This document shows, in pieces, positions 1 through 12,175 of a stretch of DNA of 64,000 bases. The DNA is from Saccharina japonica (Eukaryota; Sar; Phaeophyceae; Laminariales; Laminariaceae). The position numbers and the translations under genes were made by a program. How positions within the stretch are numbered: the first letter of the stretch is position 1; each line of letters starts with the position of its first letter. The stretch is from positions 1 to 64,000 of the forward strand of contig MEHQ01003304.1 of assembly GCA_008828725.1 (NCBI GenBank), read 5' to 3'. The notes beneath the pieces were generated by a model, which was given only the letters and a program-made list of their open reading frames with translations, did no database searches and had not been told where the DNA came from.

Positions 1-105
1 AACAGATACATGCGTGCTTTGTTTCAACTTTGCACAGGATCTGAGACAACATGCCTTGCATATCACGGTGAACGTCGGGAACAGGTTCACTTATATACGA
101 CGTGC

Positions 106-333
106 TTAAACAGTAACACCCAAACATTCCCCGAACATGATGTACACACAGCTTATGATGCAATTGCTGGGTAGATCGCCAGGCATGTGATGCCTCATGC
201 AATCCATGTTTATCCGGGTCGGGGCAACGCATAGCGTCTCGCCGTTGCTGTTGTCTTCAGCGTACTCCTCGAAATGATCGAAGGGCACCGAATTACGCGA
301 ACAACCTACATGTTGCACCTCTTGTACGAAGAG
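106..333 (-). CDS. OTU-like gene, terminal exon 4
   Basis: Acceptor cgcaaccgctacag| followed by 75 codons and a TAA stop at 106-108. The tail is Cys-rich (GCSRNS, TLCVAP, NMDCMRHHMPG, NCIISCVYIMFGECLG), so a metal-binding or disulphide role is possible. Phase 0 matches exon 3. No known domain recognised. Confidence 0.5.
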   Translation of the reverse strand, partial: LFVQEVQHVGCSRNSVPFDHFEEYAEDNSNGETLCVAPTRINMDCMRHHMPGDLPSNCIISCVYIMFGECLGVTV

Positions 334-3300
334 CTGTAGCGGTTGCGAAAACAATGCGGTGCTTGCGTTGGGAGGGGGGGGGCTCTTCGGGGTGCATCAG
401 TACTATTTTCTGCGTTGACGGCCGTTTGAATAAGGCGAGGTACAGGCGACTAGCCAAATGTAGGTCCAGTATTTATAAGGCGGGCTAGCAAGCCCCCCCT
501 GTCGTTGTGTCCAGACATCTTGGTTCGACTTAAGGGGACCCTTCGGTGGAATACCAAAAAAAGTACTTCAGTGTTTACAACACCCATGTAATGTCTTTTA
601 GACAGCAGGGTTCCTATTCGTATTATGGGGTTTCCCCAAAGCGGAGCTGATGTACATGCGCCTAAAATGAAATTGGTAAACAATTGTTACTCGAATTTGG
701 GCGTACCGTGGAGTAAAAAATCGCCCATGCATTACGTTTGTCCATTTACACTGTTTTTTGTAAGAAATGATATTCGTACCTGGGGTTAATAGACGGCCTT
801 GCAACAAGTTTGGGTTGGGTACGTTTTCATATATTGGGGGACAAGGATGCTGTTCGAGTTCTAGACCTTCGTGGCGGGGGTTGCTATTCGTATCTGGCGT
901 CAAACTCTCATGTGAATACTTTGGGTTATATTGATGATTCTGGGGGTTGAGGAGTTTTTGTATCTAGGCGGTCGTACCGGCGTTTGCATTTCGTATGTGG
1001 GGTTTACCCATAACGGAGCTGATGAACAAGCGCCTAAATGACGCTTCGTACCGAATGATGTTTCGTATATTACATTAGCAAACGCCCATGCAACTGCTTT
1101 GATAGTCGTACCTGATCTATATTCAAGGTTCAGGTTGCTATTCGTAGACGCTCGTACGGGGGGTTGCTAGTCGTATCTCGGGTTAAGCCATTCGTAGACG
1201 CTCGTGCCGGGGCTTGCTAGTCGTGCCTGGGGTTAACCCACAACATAACTAATGGACCTGCGCCTGAAAAGCAATTGGTAATCATTCCTATCCGAATTTG
1301 GGATTGTGGTCTTACCTGGACTTGTACCTGGGGTTGAACAAGGGGTTGATGTACGCCTCCAGGCACTTGGACGATAGGAACCACATGCGTTAATGGAATC
1401 ATCCTGAAGTCCTCGCCGATCTGTTCGTTGGTCTCTTCGTGTAAGCGAGGCACCATGCACACCTTCTCCCGGAAATCGCCAAGAGTTGAGAAGGAAATGT
1501 TGGGCGAGCTTGAGGGAGACCAGTAGGACATGGCCAGGCACACTGTATGAGAACGTGGAACTTGGGCCGAACCCTCGCCGACCACCGGTGGGAATACTAT
1601 CTTATTCCAACGTCCACCCACTGCATCTTTGGATCCTCCAGCGGTTTTGATGCTGGCCCCTGTGGTGGAAGAGAGATTGCCGACAACCGTTGTTTTCGTT
1701 AGGAGTAGCAAGGACGGCAACTTGGAGGTTGTATTTTGCTAAGTACCTCTTCCAAAAGCTAGAGCTGTCGTTTAGCTTAGCGCCAGCGCGTGTACGCGTA
1801 ATGCATAAATCGGTCTGAGATATAAACAACCAGTAAAATATTGCAGGTATTGGGGTACGACCCTACGTCTAGTTGGTTAGCCCTAGGGTACATGTGTGGG
1901 ATACACGTATCTGGCTATTCATAGGATAACAAGGAAAACGACTTTGAGCGGTGTCGGGTACCCTAACCATACGCTTGGTCAGCGATTGAGGTTTGTGCTA
2001 GAGTGCATGGGTGGAATTCATGAACGCAGCGAACATACCAAACGCGACTAAAAAGGTTTGTTTCCTCCTGATATGTGATGCAGCGGGGAATCTCAGTGCA
2101 CTTACCTGGGTGGTACCACCTGAAGGAGAGGCCAGTTACCTCGGCAAGAAGGGGGAGGCAAAAAGCGGAACCTTCCGAGTAAGGACCCGTGATATCCTGT
2201 AGAGCCAACACTAAGAAAGCACGGGCGACGTCCGGTGTGTAGGTATCGTCACTTCCTTCCTCTGTTTCGCAATCGAGCCCCCGGCTGGAAGCAGCGTCGC
2301 CGACCTTTGTGTCGTACGCGTATGTTGTCCGTAGAAATGAGCGCCGGTTTTCGATGTGCTTCGTCATGTTTGATATGCCGCGACGGACCACAGCATGCCT
2401 CAGTGGAAGTGCTAGGCAGTCGGTGTCGCTCGGTTTAAGACACATCGACCCGTATGTTGCAGTGCATGCCGCGTTAAACATGCACGCTCCATCCGCTGTC
2501 GTAGCAAGCGCTATGCCGCTTCCTCCTCCATTTTCTGGCCGAGCGCCGTTTAACAGGCTGTTCGCGTTATCGTCGTGATATTCAGGCGCAAACTCCTGCT
2601 GCGACCCCTGGCAATAACAAAATATTTAACCAGTTAACGCGGAATACATAGATTGTATTGCAGAAAAACCTAAACCCACCGGAACATTGTGTTACCAATG
2701 ACGCAGTGGCACGACGTTATGTCTCGAACACTGGGCGAACAAGCGGCGGGTTGATGCCAAGGCTACACCAACACCCTAGTCGAATACTTGCCACATCATG
2801 GCGTTTTGACGATAGTCTGTCGTCTCTGCTAATCGCTATAGTGGGTCTTCAGTTGGGGCTGATTGCTGTCTAGCGAATCCAATTCCCCGGTTGAGAGTAG
2901 TATCAATTATCTACGAAGTGCACGGCGTTTTCGAGACCAAGAATAAGTTCTAACCCTGAAGGTGCAACGCTCAAGTCGCATGCAGTTAAACACATTTTCG
3001 CAGGCGAGCTCGTGTCCAAAGCTACCTCATAGTCCAACAGTTTGAAGTTATTTTCGGGCCTTTAGATAATACCCTAACCCTAACCCTAAACGTTACCGCC
3101 CATTTCGGACACGAAAACATGAGCTTCCAACTAAACTCGAGGCAGTCATTCGGAACATATAGCCGAAATGCCGGGCCAGTAAATCAAAAGTGGTTGAGCC
3201 TTTAACGTATACTGTAACCAATGATTGACATGGAATATAAATTTTTTGAAAGTCTACCTATGTGAGTAAGTCACTGTGTGTACACCTAACATACAATATA

Positions 3301-4499
3301 TTGTGGCACCGGACAACTGTATGTTATAAATATACGATTAGCAGGGTTTGGACATTTATAACGCACAGCCACGAGGGCTCGATATTGGCATATTCGGCAT
3401 GCTTTGGAGTGTCTACCCATCAGGCTGTTTGCTGAGAGTGCGACATAAATAGAAGGACATACACTAAATTATTTTGTTAATATATACCCTGGCAGCGTAC
3501 AGTCACTTAGGGCAGCAGCATGCAGTCGCTATTCCTTCCCCGACGATATGCAGTGTTTGGCAGCGTACAGTCACTTAGGGCTGAAGCGTACAGTCACTAT
3601 CCCTTCCCCGACGATAAGCAGTGGTGAAGCCTGTACAACGCACTGCCACCAGCAGCTGGCGTCAATATACGCCACGGGACATTGTGTTTGGCACTATGTC
3701 CTTGGCACCGTGTTTCCAGACACGCACTACTCTGGTTTCAACACAAGTTGTGAAGTGTATATTTGAACAAATACTATAAACTCTAATCAAATAGACTACA
3801 AAAGAGACTGTTGTGCTACTAGAAATTTTACTGCTACTACTATTTCGTACGTACAATTTAAAGGGTGTAGCATTGTGGAGCTCCAGCCAATCCTGCGAAA
3901 AATACTTTTACCACTACTGCTACTACCACTACCTCTACTTATCATGCTACTGCTACTACCCCACCCACTACAACGGCTGTCACTCCTCCGAGTATTGCTA
4001 CTGTAAACTGTTACAACTTGCTGCGGGACCCTGGTTTAATAGCATTACCTGCACTCCATGCAAAAAGCGCCGTACATGCTCTGATTAGTGTAATACCTAT
4101 ACTATACTGCGAGCTTAGCAGTAAGCACTCAACCTAGCACCAACTAAACCAATGCCCTATTTCTCCAGTGTATTATCTACTACTACTGTAAGCGTGGCGC
4201 CAGACCAACCTCCACCGAGAAGGCGTCATATTGAACTTGCCATCACAGTACATATGATGCATCATACGTCGTTCGTATTTATGTAACGCTTGCTTATATC
4301 TCACCACAGGATCCACGGCAGGTAGGCAATCGGCCATAGCTTGGGCTGCACTTTCGATAAGGTCTTCGGTGGCACCCTCAGTGAGGCCCTTGGTTGTTAT
4401 CCTGGTAGCAGCCAGTGCAAGGGCGGTCTTCAGGATACCCAGCCCACTTCTTAGACATTCTCGCACGGCCGGGTCACTAGCGATCGTTTTGTTAAACAT
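106..4499 (-). CDS. OTU/vertnin-like predicted cysteine protease, 4-exon gene model
   Basis: Model joins exons 4499-4305, 2607-2106, 1659-1316 and 333-106 on the minus strand; summed length 1269 nt, an open frame of 422 residues plus stop. Junction phases agree (0-0, 1-1, 0-0). Exon 2 carries the OTU-type signature around predicted residues 102-116, TADGACMFNAACTATYG, with the candidate nucleophile Cys107, followed by an 'LRHAVVRRGISNM' helix and a segment ending FRWYHPG that resembles the vertnin/OTU core. Exon 3 holds SYWSPSSSPNI (residues 277-287), where family members usually have W-S...P-N-H; Ile287 replaces the expected catalytic His, so the protein may be inactive. OTU-fold proteins of this kind are deubiquitinase-like and are often carried by transposons; neither role is proven here. 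Exon 1 and the start codon are the weakest parts. The family call rests on motif resemblance only. Confidence 0.5.
334..1315. repeat. Intron with diverged direct repeats
   Basis: Contains three degenerate copies of a block with 'CGGAGCTGATG' and 'GCGCCTAAA', near 635-690, 1005-1050 and 1225-1300, interleaved with phrases such as GTTGCTATTCGTATC. This is a decayed tandem repeat inside the intron between exons 3 and 4. Confidence 0.45.
1316..1659 (-). CDS. OTU-like gene, exon 3 (W-S...P-N motif, His lost)
   Basis: Excellent acceptor ctctcttccaccacag| and donor GTCCAG|gtaaga. The exon enters in phase 1 (completing Gly with exon 2) and leaves in phase 0. It ends with a Gln/Val/Pro repeat (VQPQVQVQ). 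The open frame extends upstream of the acceptor, so an earlier splice site cannot be excluded. Confidence 0.6.
2106..2607 (-). CDS. OTU-like gene, exon 2 (DGxC motif)
   Basis: Acceptor ttgttattgccag| and donor CACCCAG|gtaagt are both good. The exon is open through 167 codons, starts in phase 0 and ends in phase 1. It begins with an acidic and Gly-rich linker and then the DGAC motif. A D/E/T-rich loop (ETEEGSDDTYTPD) lies before the segment 'ALQDITGPYSEGSAFCLPLL'. Confidence 0.6.
2608..4304. other. Putative intron 1, no other gene seen
   Basis: Holds a CCCTAA-type run at 3070-3090, a 67-bp direct duplication (starting about 3491 and 3558, containing GCAGCGTACAGTCACTTAGG) and an imperfect CTA/ACT microsatellite at about 3820-4000. 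No other coding signal was found. Confidence 0.4.
3070..3090. repeat. Interstitial telomere-type hexamer, CCCTAA x3
   Basis: Three perfect CCCTAA units within intron 1 of the OTU-like gene model, far from any visible chromosome end. Confidence 0.8.
4305..4499 (-). CDS. OTU-like gene, candidate exon 1
   Basis: Open frame starting MFNKTIASDPAVREC with an Ala/Leu-rich amphipathic stretch and acidic 'EGATEDLIES'. A GTG|gtgaga donor gives a phase-0 end that fits exon 2. The same frame stays open to a TAA at about 4173, so this could be the last exon of a different gene; upstream codons are also open for about 22 more residues. Composition is protein-like but no domain is recognised. Confidence 0.35.
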
Positions 4500-7400
4500 C
4501 GCGTTCCTGCTTCTCCAGGTAGTTGGTCCTCGTTTGTTCCTGCACGATGTGTTTGTGGCGAAGGTTTAAGATGCTCAGCTGACCCTAATCGACAGCGTGT
4601 TCGGTTGAAAACCTTGTACTGCGTTAATAACTAAGTGACATCCGCGCCTAGTCTTGATACTATTTGTGTAGGGACCGCAATGCAGCAGCCTATCTACTGT
4701 AGTCAACGTTCAGTGTGAGGGGTTATTATGGTTGAAGAAAAACGCCCCCTCTATATATTGGTTTGAAGTAACACGTACGCCAACTCAGAGAAAACAAGCG
4801 CCTGGGAAAAGCACCAATAACACGGTACCCTGAACTAAGACAGTGTTTAGAAGTATGTGTAAGAAAGTTACCAGGATGGATATATGGTTTGTTCCTCAAG
4901 ACATTGCAATAACTCAGAGGGTGTAAGCTTCGGCGAGCAAGTGTCAAGAAGCGTTCATATGGGCCACTCCCTTGGAATAAATACGTCCAGGTATAGCCGC
5001 AGGCACTAATTGATTTGGGACGGTCGTCTACGGGCACATTGTAATTGTTCTTCCAACCCTCTCGCTTCGTCCTGTATTTATTTCTTCGCTCCACGTTGCT
5101 ATTGTTTATATCCATTCAATTTGTATAGCGGGGTGCTGGTGAGCACAACCAGCATAATAATGTACGTAATAGAGCGACAACCAGAACCACCTATTACCCG
5201 TGTACTAGACATTAGTTTGTGGCCAATTCACTGCTCTGCAAGGAACCGAGAGCCATCCCTGCCCCCCCCCTGCTGACAAACCTCGGCGCTTTTTGTTGAC
5301 AAAATCGTGTCAAGTTCAATCATCCCTGGGAGAACATCCGTCCGGGTGTGTGTTGGAGATTGGGATCGAGATCAGCGAAATAGATACATACGTGCACCTT
5401 GATTGGATTGATCAATGATCGGGAACCTGTAATTGACGCTTAAGTACCTCATCTGCAGCTTAGGGTTAGGGTTCGAACTTAGCAGAACCGGCAGCAGCGG
5501 CTACCAGCAGCCGCAAGAGAAGCCGGAGCAAAATATATATCAACAGGTGGGCTTCTCATGTATATGTCTACGAAGCAGCACAGCAGCACGCAGAGCAAAG
5601 AGCAAGAGCAAAGTGGTACTCTTTTTAGGACGCATGCTACGATAGAGGTGCACTGCTGTGTTTTTTCTGAGCTCCTCACTCGAGGAGCTCCATACTCCAC
5701 ATAAACAATGCTTTTGTATTAAACTAAAGTGCTACTCGATGAACAACCCCATGGCCTACGTGTACCATGAAAAATATTGCAACACAAGGAATGAAAATCC
5801 GACGATTTGGGTTAAGGAGTCCGATCATTCAGAAATTGTATTAGCAAAATGCGCTACTTCTAACGTAGCACGCGTCATAGAAATGCGATCGAGGGTAACT
5901 TCATAGATATGCGATCGAGGGTAACTTCTTCCTATTTATATTGCGTACGCCGCAGCACACAGCAATAATACACCTTATTGTTTTTATCATACACGAGTAT
6001 ATGAGTCCAATGTAGAAGCGGGAACCGATATCTGGTAGCACCAGCACTACTTTAGGAAAAGCCACAACCAGCAGCAGAGATGCGGCCAAATCAGCAGTGG
6101 TCGTTTAAGAAGAAGGGCTCGTGAATTCTCAACACCGCAGCGCATCAGCCGGAACGTCGATAGTCAGTAGCGAAGGGCTGCTGCTGTGTCAAGCCCGAAT
6201 AATGCAGCTGCAAGCAGCGCAGGAATAGTGAGCAGTGAGACACATCAATGCTCATGTTACGGCTGGATCCCACAAATTATACAATCGGGGCACGAGTGCG
6301 CCTTGTACTACTTACGTATAGATAGGACCCCCTAACGACACCCCAACAATTATCTAACTGTAAAAGGTACACGAAAACTGTCATTAAGGCATCGTCCAAA
6401 GCGCCGTTAAGTTGCCCAGGTGGTTCAAGTGGGCTCGCAGTATTATTCCCACCAGTTCATATGACGGTATCGAAAATATGGCACGCAGCCGTTTGATCTT
6501 TTTCGTAAAAACGAAATATTCTGTGTATTAATGTCCAAGGTTTGGAGGCGTAGGGTAAGGGAGGTAGGCACAGGGTACGCCCGAGCAAGGGCTGTACACA
6601 TATTAAATATATAACCGTAACGAGAAACGTTTCCCATGACGCCGAGATATACACACGCATCGCACGCGTGGTTTTTTTGTCTTGGCAACAATGCAATATA
6701 TATTCGCTGTAGACATCGGAGTGCTTCTATTCCCCACCCCGACGACCAGCGGTAAGCGGAAGGCTGAACAACGTGGACAACGGGATGGCGGGCACAATAA
6801 CCAATGAGGCACCCGGGTCGGCAATTCATCGACGACTACGCGATCGCAATCAAGCTAAAACTCTGTCGACAGCAAATAAGCTCGATGTCTCTGTGCACAC
6901 CCGAAGACGAGTAAGTGTCGGTTAGACAACTCTGCGCCAGGCCGGTGGTACGCGAAAAATGAAGAACGCAATTATGTATGGGTGGGACGACTGGCAAGGG
7001 CCTGAGGCCACAAACACGTGCTGCGACAGGGGTATCACCTCATTTTACCTCACTCGAGGAGTGCCATACTCACTCAAACCTGACTGCAAAAATAGGTTAG
7101 GCTTCTCCCGGTGAAGAATCTCATCAACTACTCGTAGGTGTAAAGTGAATTCGACGGTGCCACACAGATGGGATACCGCGTAGTTCCTTAGTTGAGGAGG
7201 CCCGTCGGTCAAAACTCGTCGGGCAATAAAATGCTACTAATATTTCTCTTATCGAACGTCGCCATTCACTCCTAACGCACATTGAAGGGTCGGCGACAGC
7301 GTTCAAGTTTTCCACGCTGATCCTGTGACCGTACAAAAAACACCCAGGCTATAAAACAAACCTGTCCTCCAGCATTTTCGGTACGATTCTATGTGAAACA

Positions 7401-10180
7401 CATTCGTAAGAGGTATAGACGAAATCGAGGAGCATTCGCCGGTCTTATCCCCCAAATCATAATAGATAAAGCAACAATATATATTACGCTTTGTTGGTTT
7501 TTTCAGTTTGCTTATTTTTGTTCGTGTTATTTTTTTCACAAATCAAGACCGGGCGTCGACCTAGCCCAGCGCTACCCATATCCCTTACCCAAGCTACGGC
7601 TTTGACCCGACCGCGGCTTCGCCGCGTCTTTTGGAAAATATGATAAACCTGGGGGAAATGTGCGAAACAAACATCATACTATGTTTGGGACATTATTCGG
7701 TATGATTCGTGAGTCAAGAGCACGGTACGCTATTACCGCAAGCCGCGAGCTTGGAGTAGATACAATAAACGAACATACCTTCCCGCTCTACAAGTATATT
7801 GAGCTTCTCGTTTCTGCACGATGATTGTATTCCAAAATATGGTCGCCTCGTTGAGCGCGCACTCAATGCGGTGGATTATCATTGGCGAGGCCATCTTGCT
7901 TTGGCCAGGGGCCCTTATCCAATCAAGTACTTGAGGGGAATTACGGCAATCTAACCCTACGAACATAACGAGAAAAATCGGTGGTGATGACACCGGGCTT
8001 TATTTAATCGAGATCGAGAGATTGAGCTGAGCAGGCTCGATACATTTGTTTAGTATTTACTCCGATTGATATTGTGGGTACCCATGTAACACCTCGGGTA
8101 AGTTTTCACCGCTGACCAACCACAGGCAGTAGCCCCCAATCCGCAGAACACATGAAAAAGGTTAATGTAGGTAGCGGTTTGGATCAAATGTTAGGTACAA
8201 CAGGTAAACGGGAAGTTGAGAAGGTCAGAGCGTTTGTCAAGTGAGATAACACGGAACCATCCAATGTGCGCCATCTAGTCTTCATCTAGCGTTTCTCAAG
8301 CTCCAGCATCCCAGGCGTTGCACACTACGAATGGCGGCGGGTCAAATAATGGACACCTGTGTGACAAACCTAGGGGGCGGAAAGGCGAACGTCAAGTTCC
8401 CTCTCGTCACATGCCCAACGAAACTAACCCTGACCCAAAATATATAACGTATCGGCACAACGTTTCGTCACACGCCCAACGAAACTAACCCTGACCCAAA
8501 ATATATAACGTATCGGCACAACGTTTGGCTCCCATCTAAGCGCAACGCCCTTCCCACGCACCAACTATATGGACGTGATTAGTGCGGCAACGAACCCTAC
8601 CCTCAACTTCATCGCGTGGCCGCTGCCGGGGGGTGGAGCGGCGGTATCGTCCTCCAAGACCTGCGGCTGCATGATGAAATAATGTAGATGAAACAAAACT
8701 CATCAAGTCACAACTCCTGCCACCCAAGCATACGAGCCGTTCGATCTCCACATTATCACTAAGCTTTCGCTAATGTACACTTCAGAGGCACCTGCCCTGT
8801 CCAACGGCCCGACGTATAAAGCAAAACACTGCTTTCTTAAAGACTGAAGACAACCCACCACTATCTGGTCGGATGCGCTTTTAGGCGATGGCGAAACGTT
8901 GCCACTGTTTCCACAGAGACCTCTGAGAAGCGCAAACAGGTGCAGAGACCACTCTGCGTGTCCAAACTATAAAAAATGCGAAATTTGCACCATCTTTGAA
9001 CTACAAAAAAAAGTTGGAGCTGTACGTCAGCGAACACCCTACTTCACCGGCCGCTCGTTGATCCCGGATTCTGGCCGCATGCTTGTTTCGATAGAGAAAT
9101 GGCTGCATCCTTATTTGCCAAGCAGAGGTGCATGGAAATCACGTCCGCGGGAGGAAACCGCGCATTTCACATCCTGCTTCAAAAACAATTATGACGCGCT
9201 GGAGTGAACTGGGAGGTTTCGGCGTTTTCACCTCCTCGTGTAGGTCACGGGTAGTTAGTATAGCCCCGTTACATCGAACTGTGGTATTTGGAGTGAGCCT
9301 CCGTCTACGTTATTCGGGTGCAAAACTTGGCCACTTTTCCTAACCCTCATATCTTAACCCGTCCTGAATAGGGCATACGCATTTTACAACGGCAGAATCA
9401 CGAGCGAACTACGAACCCCAGCGAAGCGAAACGTCACCGCATCGTAGGAGCGCCAGCGAATGTCCACGGCATCGTCACGTATACAGGCTGTCGGTGACGG
9501 CCCGCCAGTAGAAAATGCCTATTTAGTGTGAGCATTAGCCTCTTGTCGGTTGAGCCCAGACCTGGTTAACGTTTAGATAGCAGGTGTACTCTACACCGAA
9601 GGCGTCGTTTTGCAGTTTGGAATGCCGCCGAGATATCAGCAATTTAACCCTAACCCAATAGGAGACTCCGAGGACCTCCACCCCATTTTGTAGTACGAAA
9701 ACCGTGTTTTTTACACCCGCCAAAAACAAACCTCCCTTTGAAACGGGCCTCACATTCGTATTGTTTGTAGTTAACAGAGGTTTGTTTGTAATTTGTACTT
9801 GTTTGAAAAATTGAGGTATTTAGAAAAAATTGTAGCCTTCGGTGGTGTGGTGGCTACCCCTGATTACAAGTATGGGTCCTTCAAAAATATACACCGACGT
9901 AACCTGCACCTGAGCAAACCTCAATACCCATATGCCGAAGTCATCATGGTTTAGCCTTTATCTTTCGCCATTATATAGTATCTAGTGTAGCGCTCGCCGC
10001 TGAGCGAACAGTCTAAATCTTTTAGGTACCAGCGTCCCTAAAACAGCGAGCCCAATATTCTTCTACTACAGCTCTTTATTGTCCGTGGGCATATACCGTA
10101 CTACAAGTAAGTATAGGGCCAGACTTGACCATTGAATTATGATCTCAGAGTGGTGAGATTCAGAAACGTTAGGAATAATT
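4500..10180. other. No supported gene
   Basis: Both strands were read. Only short open frames without splice context or recognisable motifs are present. Structure seen: a 26-bp duplication at about 5877-5930 (ATGCGATCGAGGGTAACTTC twice) and the 61-bp duplication at 8405-8526. Confidence 0.5.
8405..8526. repeat. 61-bp direct tandem duplication
   Basis: Two adjacent copies starting at 8405 and 8466, differing by about one base. Each contains 'CCCAACGAAACTAACCCTGA' and ends 'CGGCACAACGTTT'. Near identity indicates a recent event. Confidence 0.85.
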
Positions 10181-10184
10181 GAAA

Positions 10185-10390
10185 ATGAATCTACTGCTGA
10201 GAGCAACTAGCGTGGGTAGGCGCAAAAGACGAGAATTTACGAGGGATGTAATATTATCGCGATAAGAAATGTGTCACGACCCGTAGTGCGGAGGGGGGAC
10301 GAGAGCCTGTTGGGTATTTCCCGATTCAAGTTACGACTAAGGGAGAGATATCAGATAGGCGAAGATGTTAAACGGGATGAGCAAGAACCA
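10185..10390 (+). mobile_element. Degenerate SINE copy
   Basis: Shares the ordered landmarks of the SINE family found at 11.86 and 14.5 kb: CTGAGAGC...GCGTGGGTAGGCG, a CGCGATAA block, GTTACGACTA and GCGAAGAT...AAACGGGATG. It is more diverged than the other copies and its tRNA-like head is not clear. Confidence 0.4.
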
Positions 10391-10658
10391 AAAAAGGCAC
10401 CGACGGAAAAGCCTGGGATACTCCGCCCGTTACAGCAACAAGCCTAATAAGGACTCATAATAACAGTAAATAACATACGGAAAAATATGTAAAGTTCCCA
10501 AGAACGGGGATCCCAATTTCGTCGACCTAAGACGTCTGCTACGAGGTTATTCCTTTTGCCGGTAGTCACTATAATAAATACCGACAGTATAACATGTTTC
10601 CTATGCCTTATATTTCACAGAAAGCGTCGTTATTTAGATCGTGCACACGTCTCCAAAG

Positions 10659-10936
10659 CCAGCCACCAACACGCTGCGACTTCGCTCCCACCAACACACG
10701 ACTCCCGCAAACCATCTTCTCGCCAAAGCGGGCCACAAAAACACGGTGACTTCGCTCCCAACAATATATGGAGCGAGCCACCAACACACTGTGCGTTCGT
10801 TACCACCAACACGGGACTCTCGCAAACCAATAACTAACCCACAGCGAGCCACCAAAACACGGTGACTTCGCTCCCACCAACACTCGACTCCCGCAAACCA
10901 ACTTGTCGCCAAAGCGAGCCACCAAAACACTGTGAC
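10659..10936. repeat. Minisatellite, about 70-bp unit
   Basis: Starts of the GCGAGCCACCA motif recur at about 10659, 10728, 10773, 10844 and 10914, giving spacings of about 70, 45 (a truncated unit), 71 and 70. Units include 'GTGACTTCGCTCCCACCAA' and 'GACTCCCGCAAACCA'. Open frames on both strands here follow from the repeat's stop-poor composition and are not taken as genes. Confidence 0.8.
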
Positions 10937-11857
10937 ACGACACTAACAGTTCACCCTTCTCGGCCTATGTATTTTTCAGATCGTGCATACCACGTTTAAA
11001 GGCGTGACACCACGAAGGAAGTAGGAACCTGCCAGGGGTCTTTAACCTTGTACTATAGTTCTGTATACAGATAATCAGTATCGGGCCGTCAAGAGGAACC
11101 ACTTTTCTGGAGTGAGTCTCACACTTTTATTGCCGATTCAAGCCGGCCACTTTCCCATACTCAATGGCCTATCCATTGAAAGCGTTGGTTGATATCCATC
11201 CGATTTCTCAACTGTTGAAGGCGTTGGTTTCATACCCAACCTTGACCCAACGAGTGAGTTTTTAACGGGGTTTTGGTGTTATTTGTTTTATTGTTTGTTT
11301 TCATAGCGTCGGGGCGCGGTGGTGGTGACAGCAGAAGACATATATCAACGCTGCCGAATACACAGTCGACAGCAGCCGCCGACCACCTTCCTGCTTCCGG
11401 CACAGTAGTCCCCTCGACAAGGGAAAACAACAAAAAGCAGCATTTGGCACGCAAAATTGTGTACTAGAGTGTACTTTATCTATCGAAACCACTCTGCATC
11501 GCCATGAAAATAATATAATAATTATGCGGTCTGGGATTGCCCCCTTCCCAACATCTTTGTTGGTATTACCACGCAACATTGACATTTCTGTGGGGTGGCC
11601 AAAAGGAGCTTACCCTCGCTTCTACAGCAGCAGCAGCATATATTGCTGAAAACTATGAGTATCGTTCCAAAGTATAAGCCAGCATAGTATGCACATACTG
11701 ATAAAATAGAGTAGAGTGTTGTTGGGCCTAACTCCGGTCATGCGGCGGCACTCTAAATCGGAACTATTCCCGCTGGACACACACGCAAGTTCTGTACGAA
11801 TGTGTGTGTTCTTCACATTTAATTGTTGTTTCTCCCTTGACGATTCTTCACCCTATT

Positions 11858-12165
11858 CATAGAGAGGTAACCACGAAGCTTGTTAGCGTCATGGTCACGA
11901 GTTCGAGCCCCCCCGAGTGCATGCTCGTAGGGACTTTTTCTCTAAAAACATCTTGACTAGCTGAAAGCGCGAGAGCGTGAGTTGCAAAATTCGATGAAAA
12001 TCGACGAGCGTTGGGAAGGCTGAACCCTCTGCGCGATAAAAAATGAAGGCAAGAACTGTAGTGGGGGAGGAGGGAGAGGAGCCTACTTTGTGACCCCGGA
12101 TCTGAGTTACGACTAGGGAGGGAGAAAGACGGAAGTGCGAAGATAATAAATGGGATGGAAAAATT
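11858..12165 (+). mobile_element. tRNA-derived SINE, copy 1
   Basis: The head carries a B-box-like GAGTTCGAGCCC about 50 bases from the 5' end. The body shares GTGGGGGAGGAG, CTACTTTGTGACCCCGGATC, GTTACGACTAGGGAGGGAG and the tail AAATGGGATGGAAAA with other copies in this window. The tRNA-like head plus a conserved unrelated body is the standard SINE layout. It is non-coding and would need LINE machinery in trans. Confidence 0.65.
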
Positions 12166-12175
12166 ATATATATAA

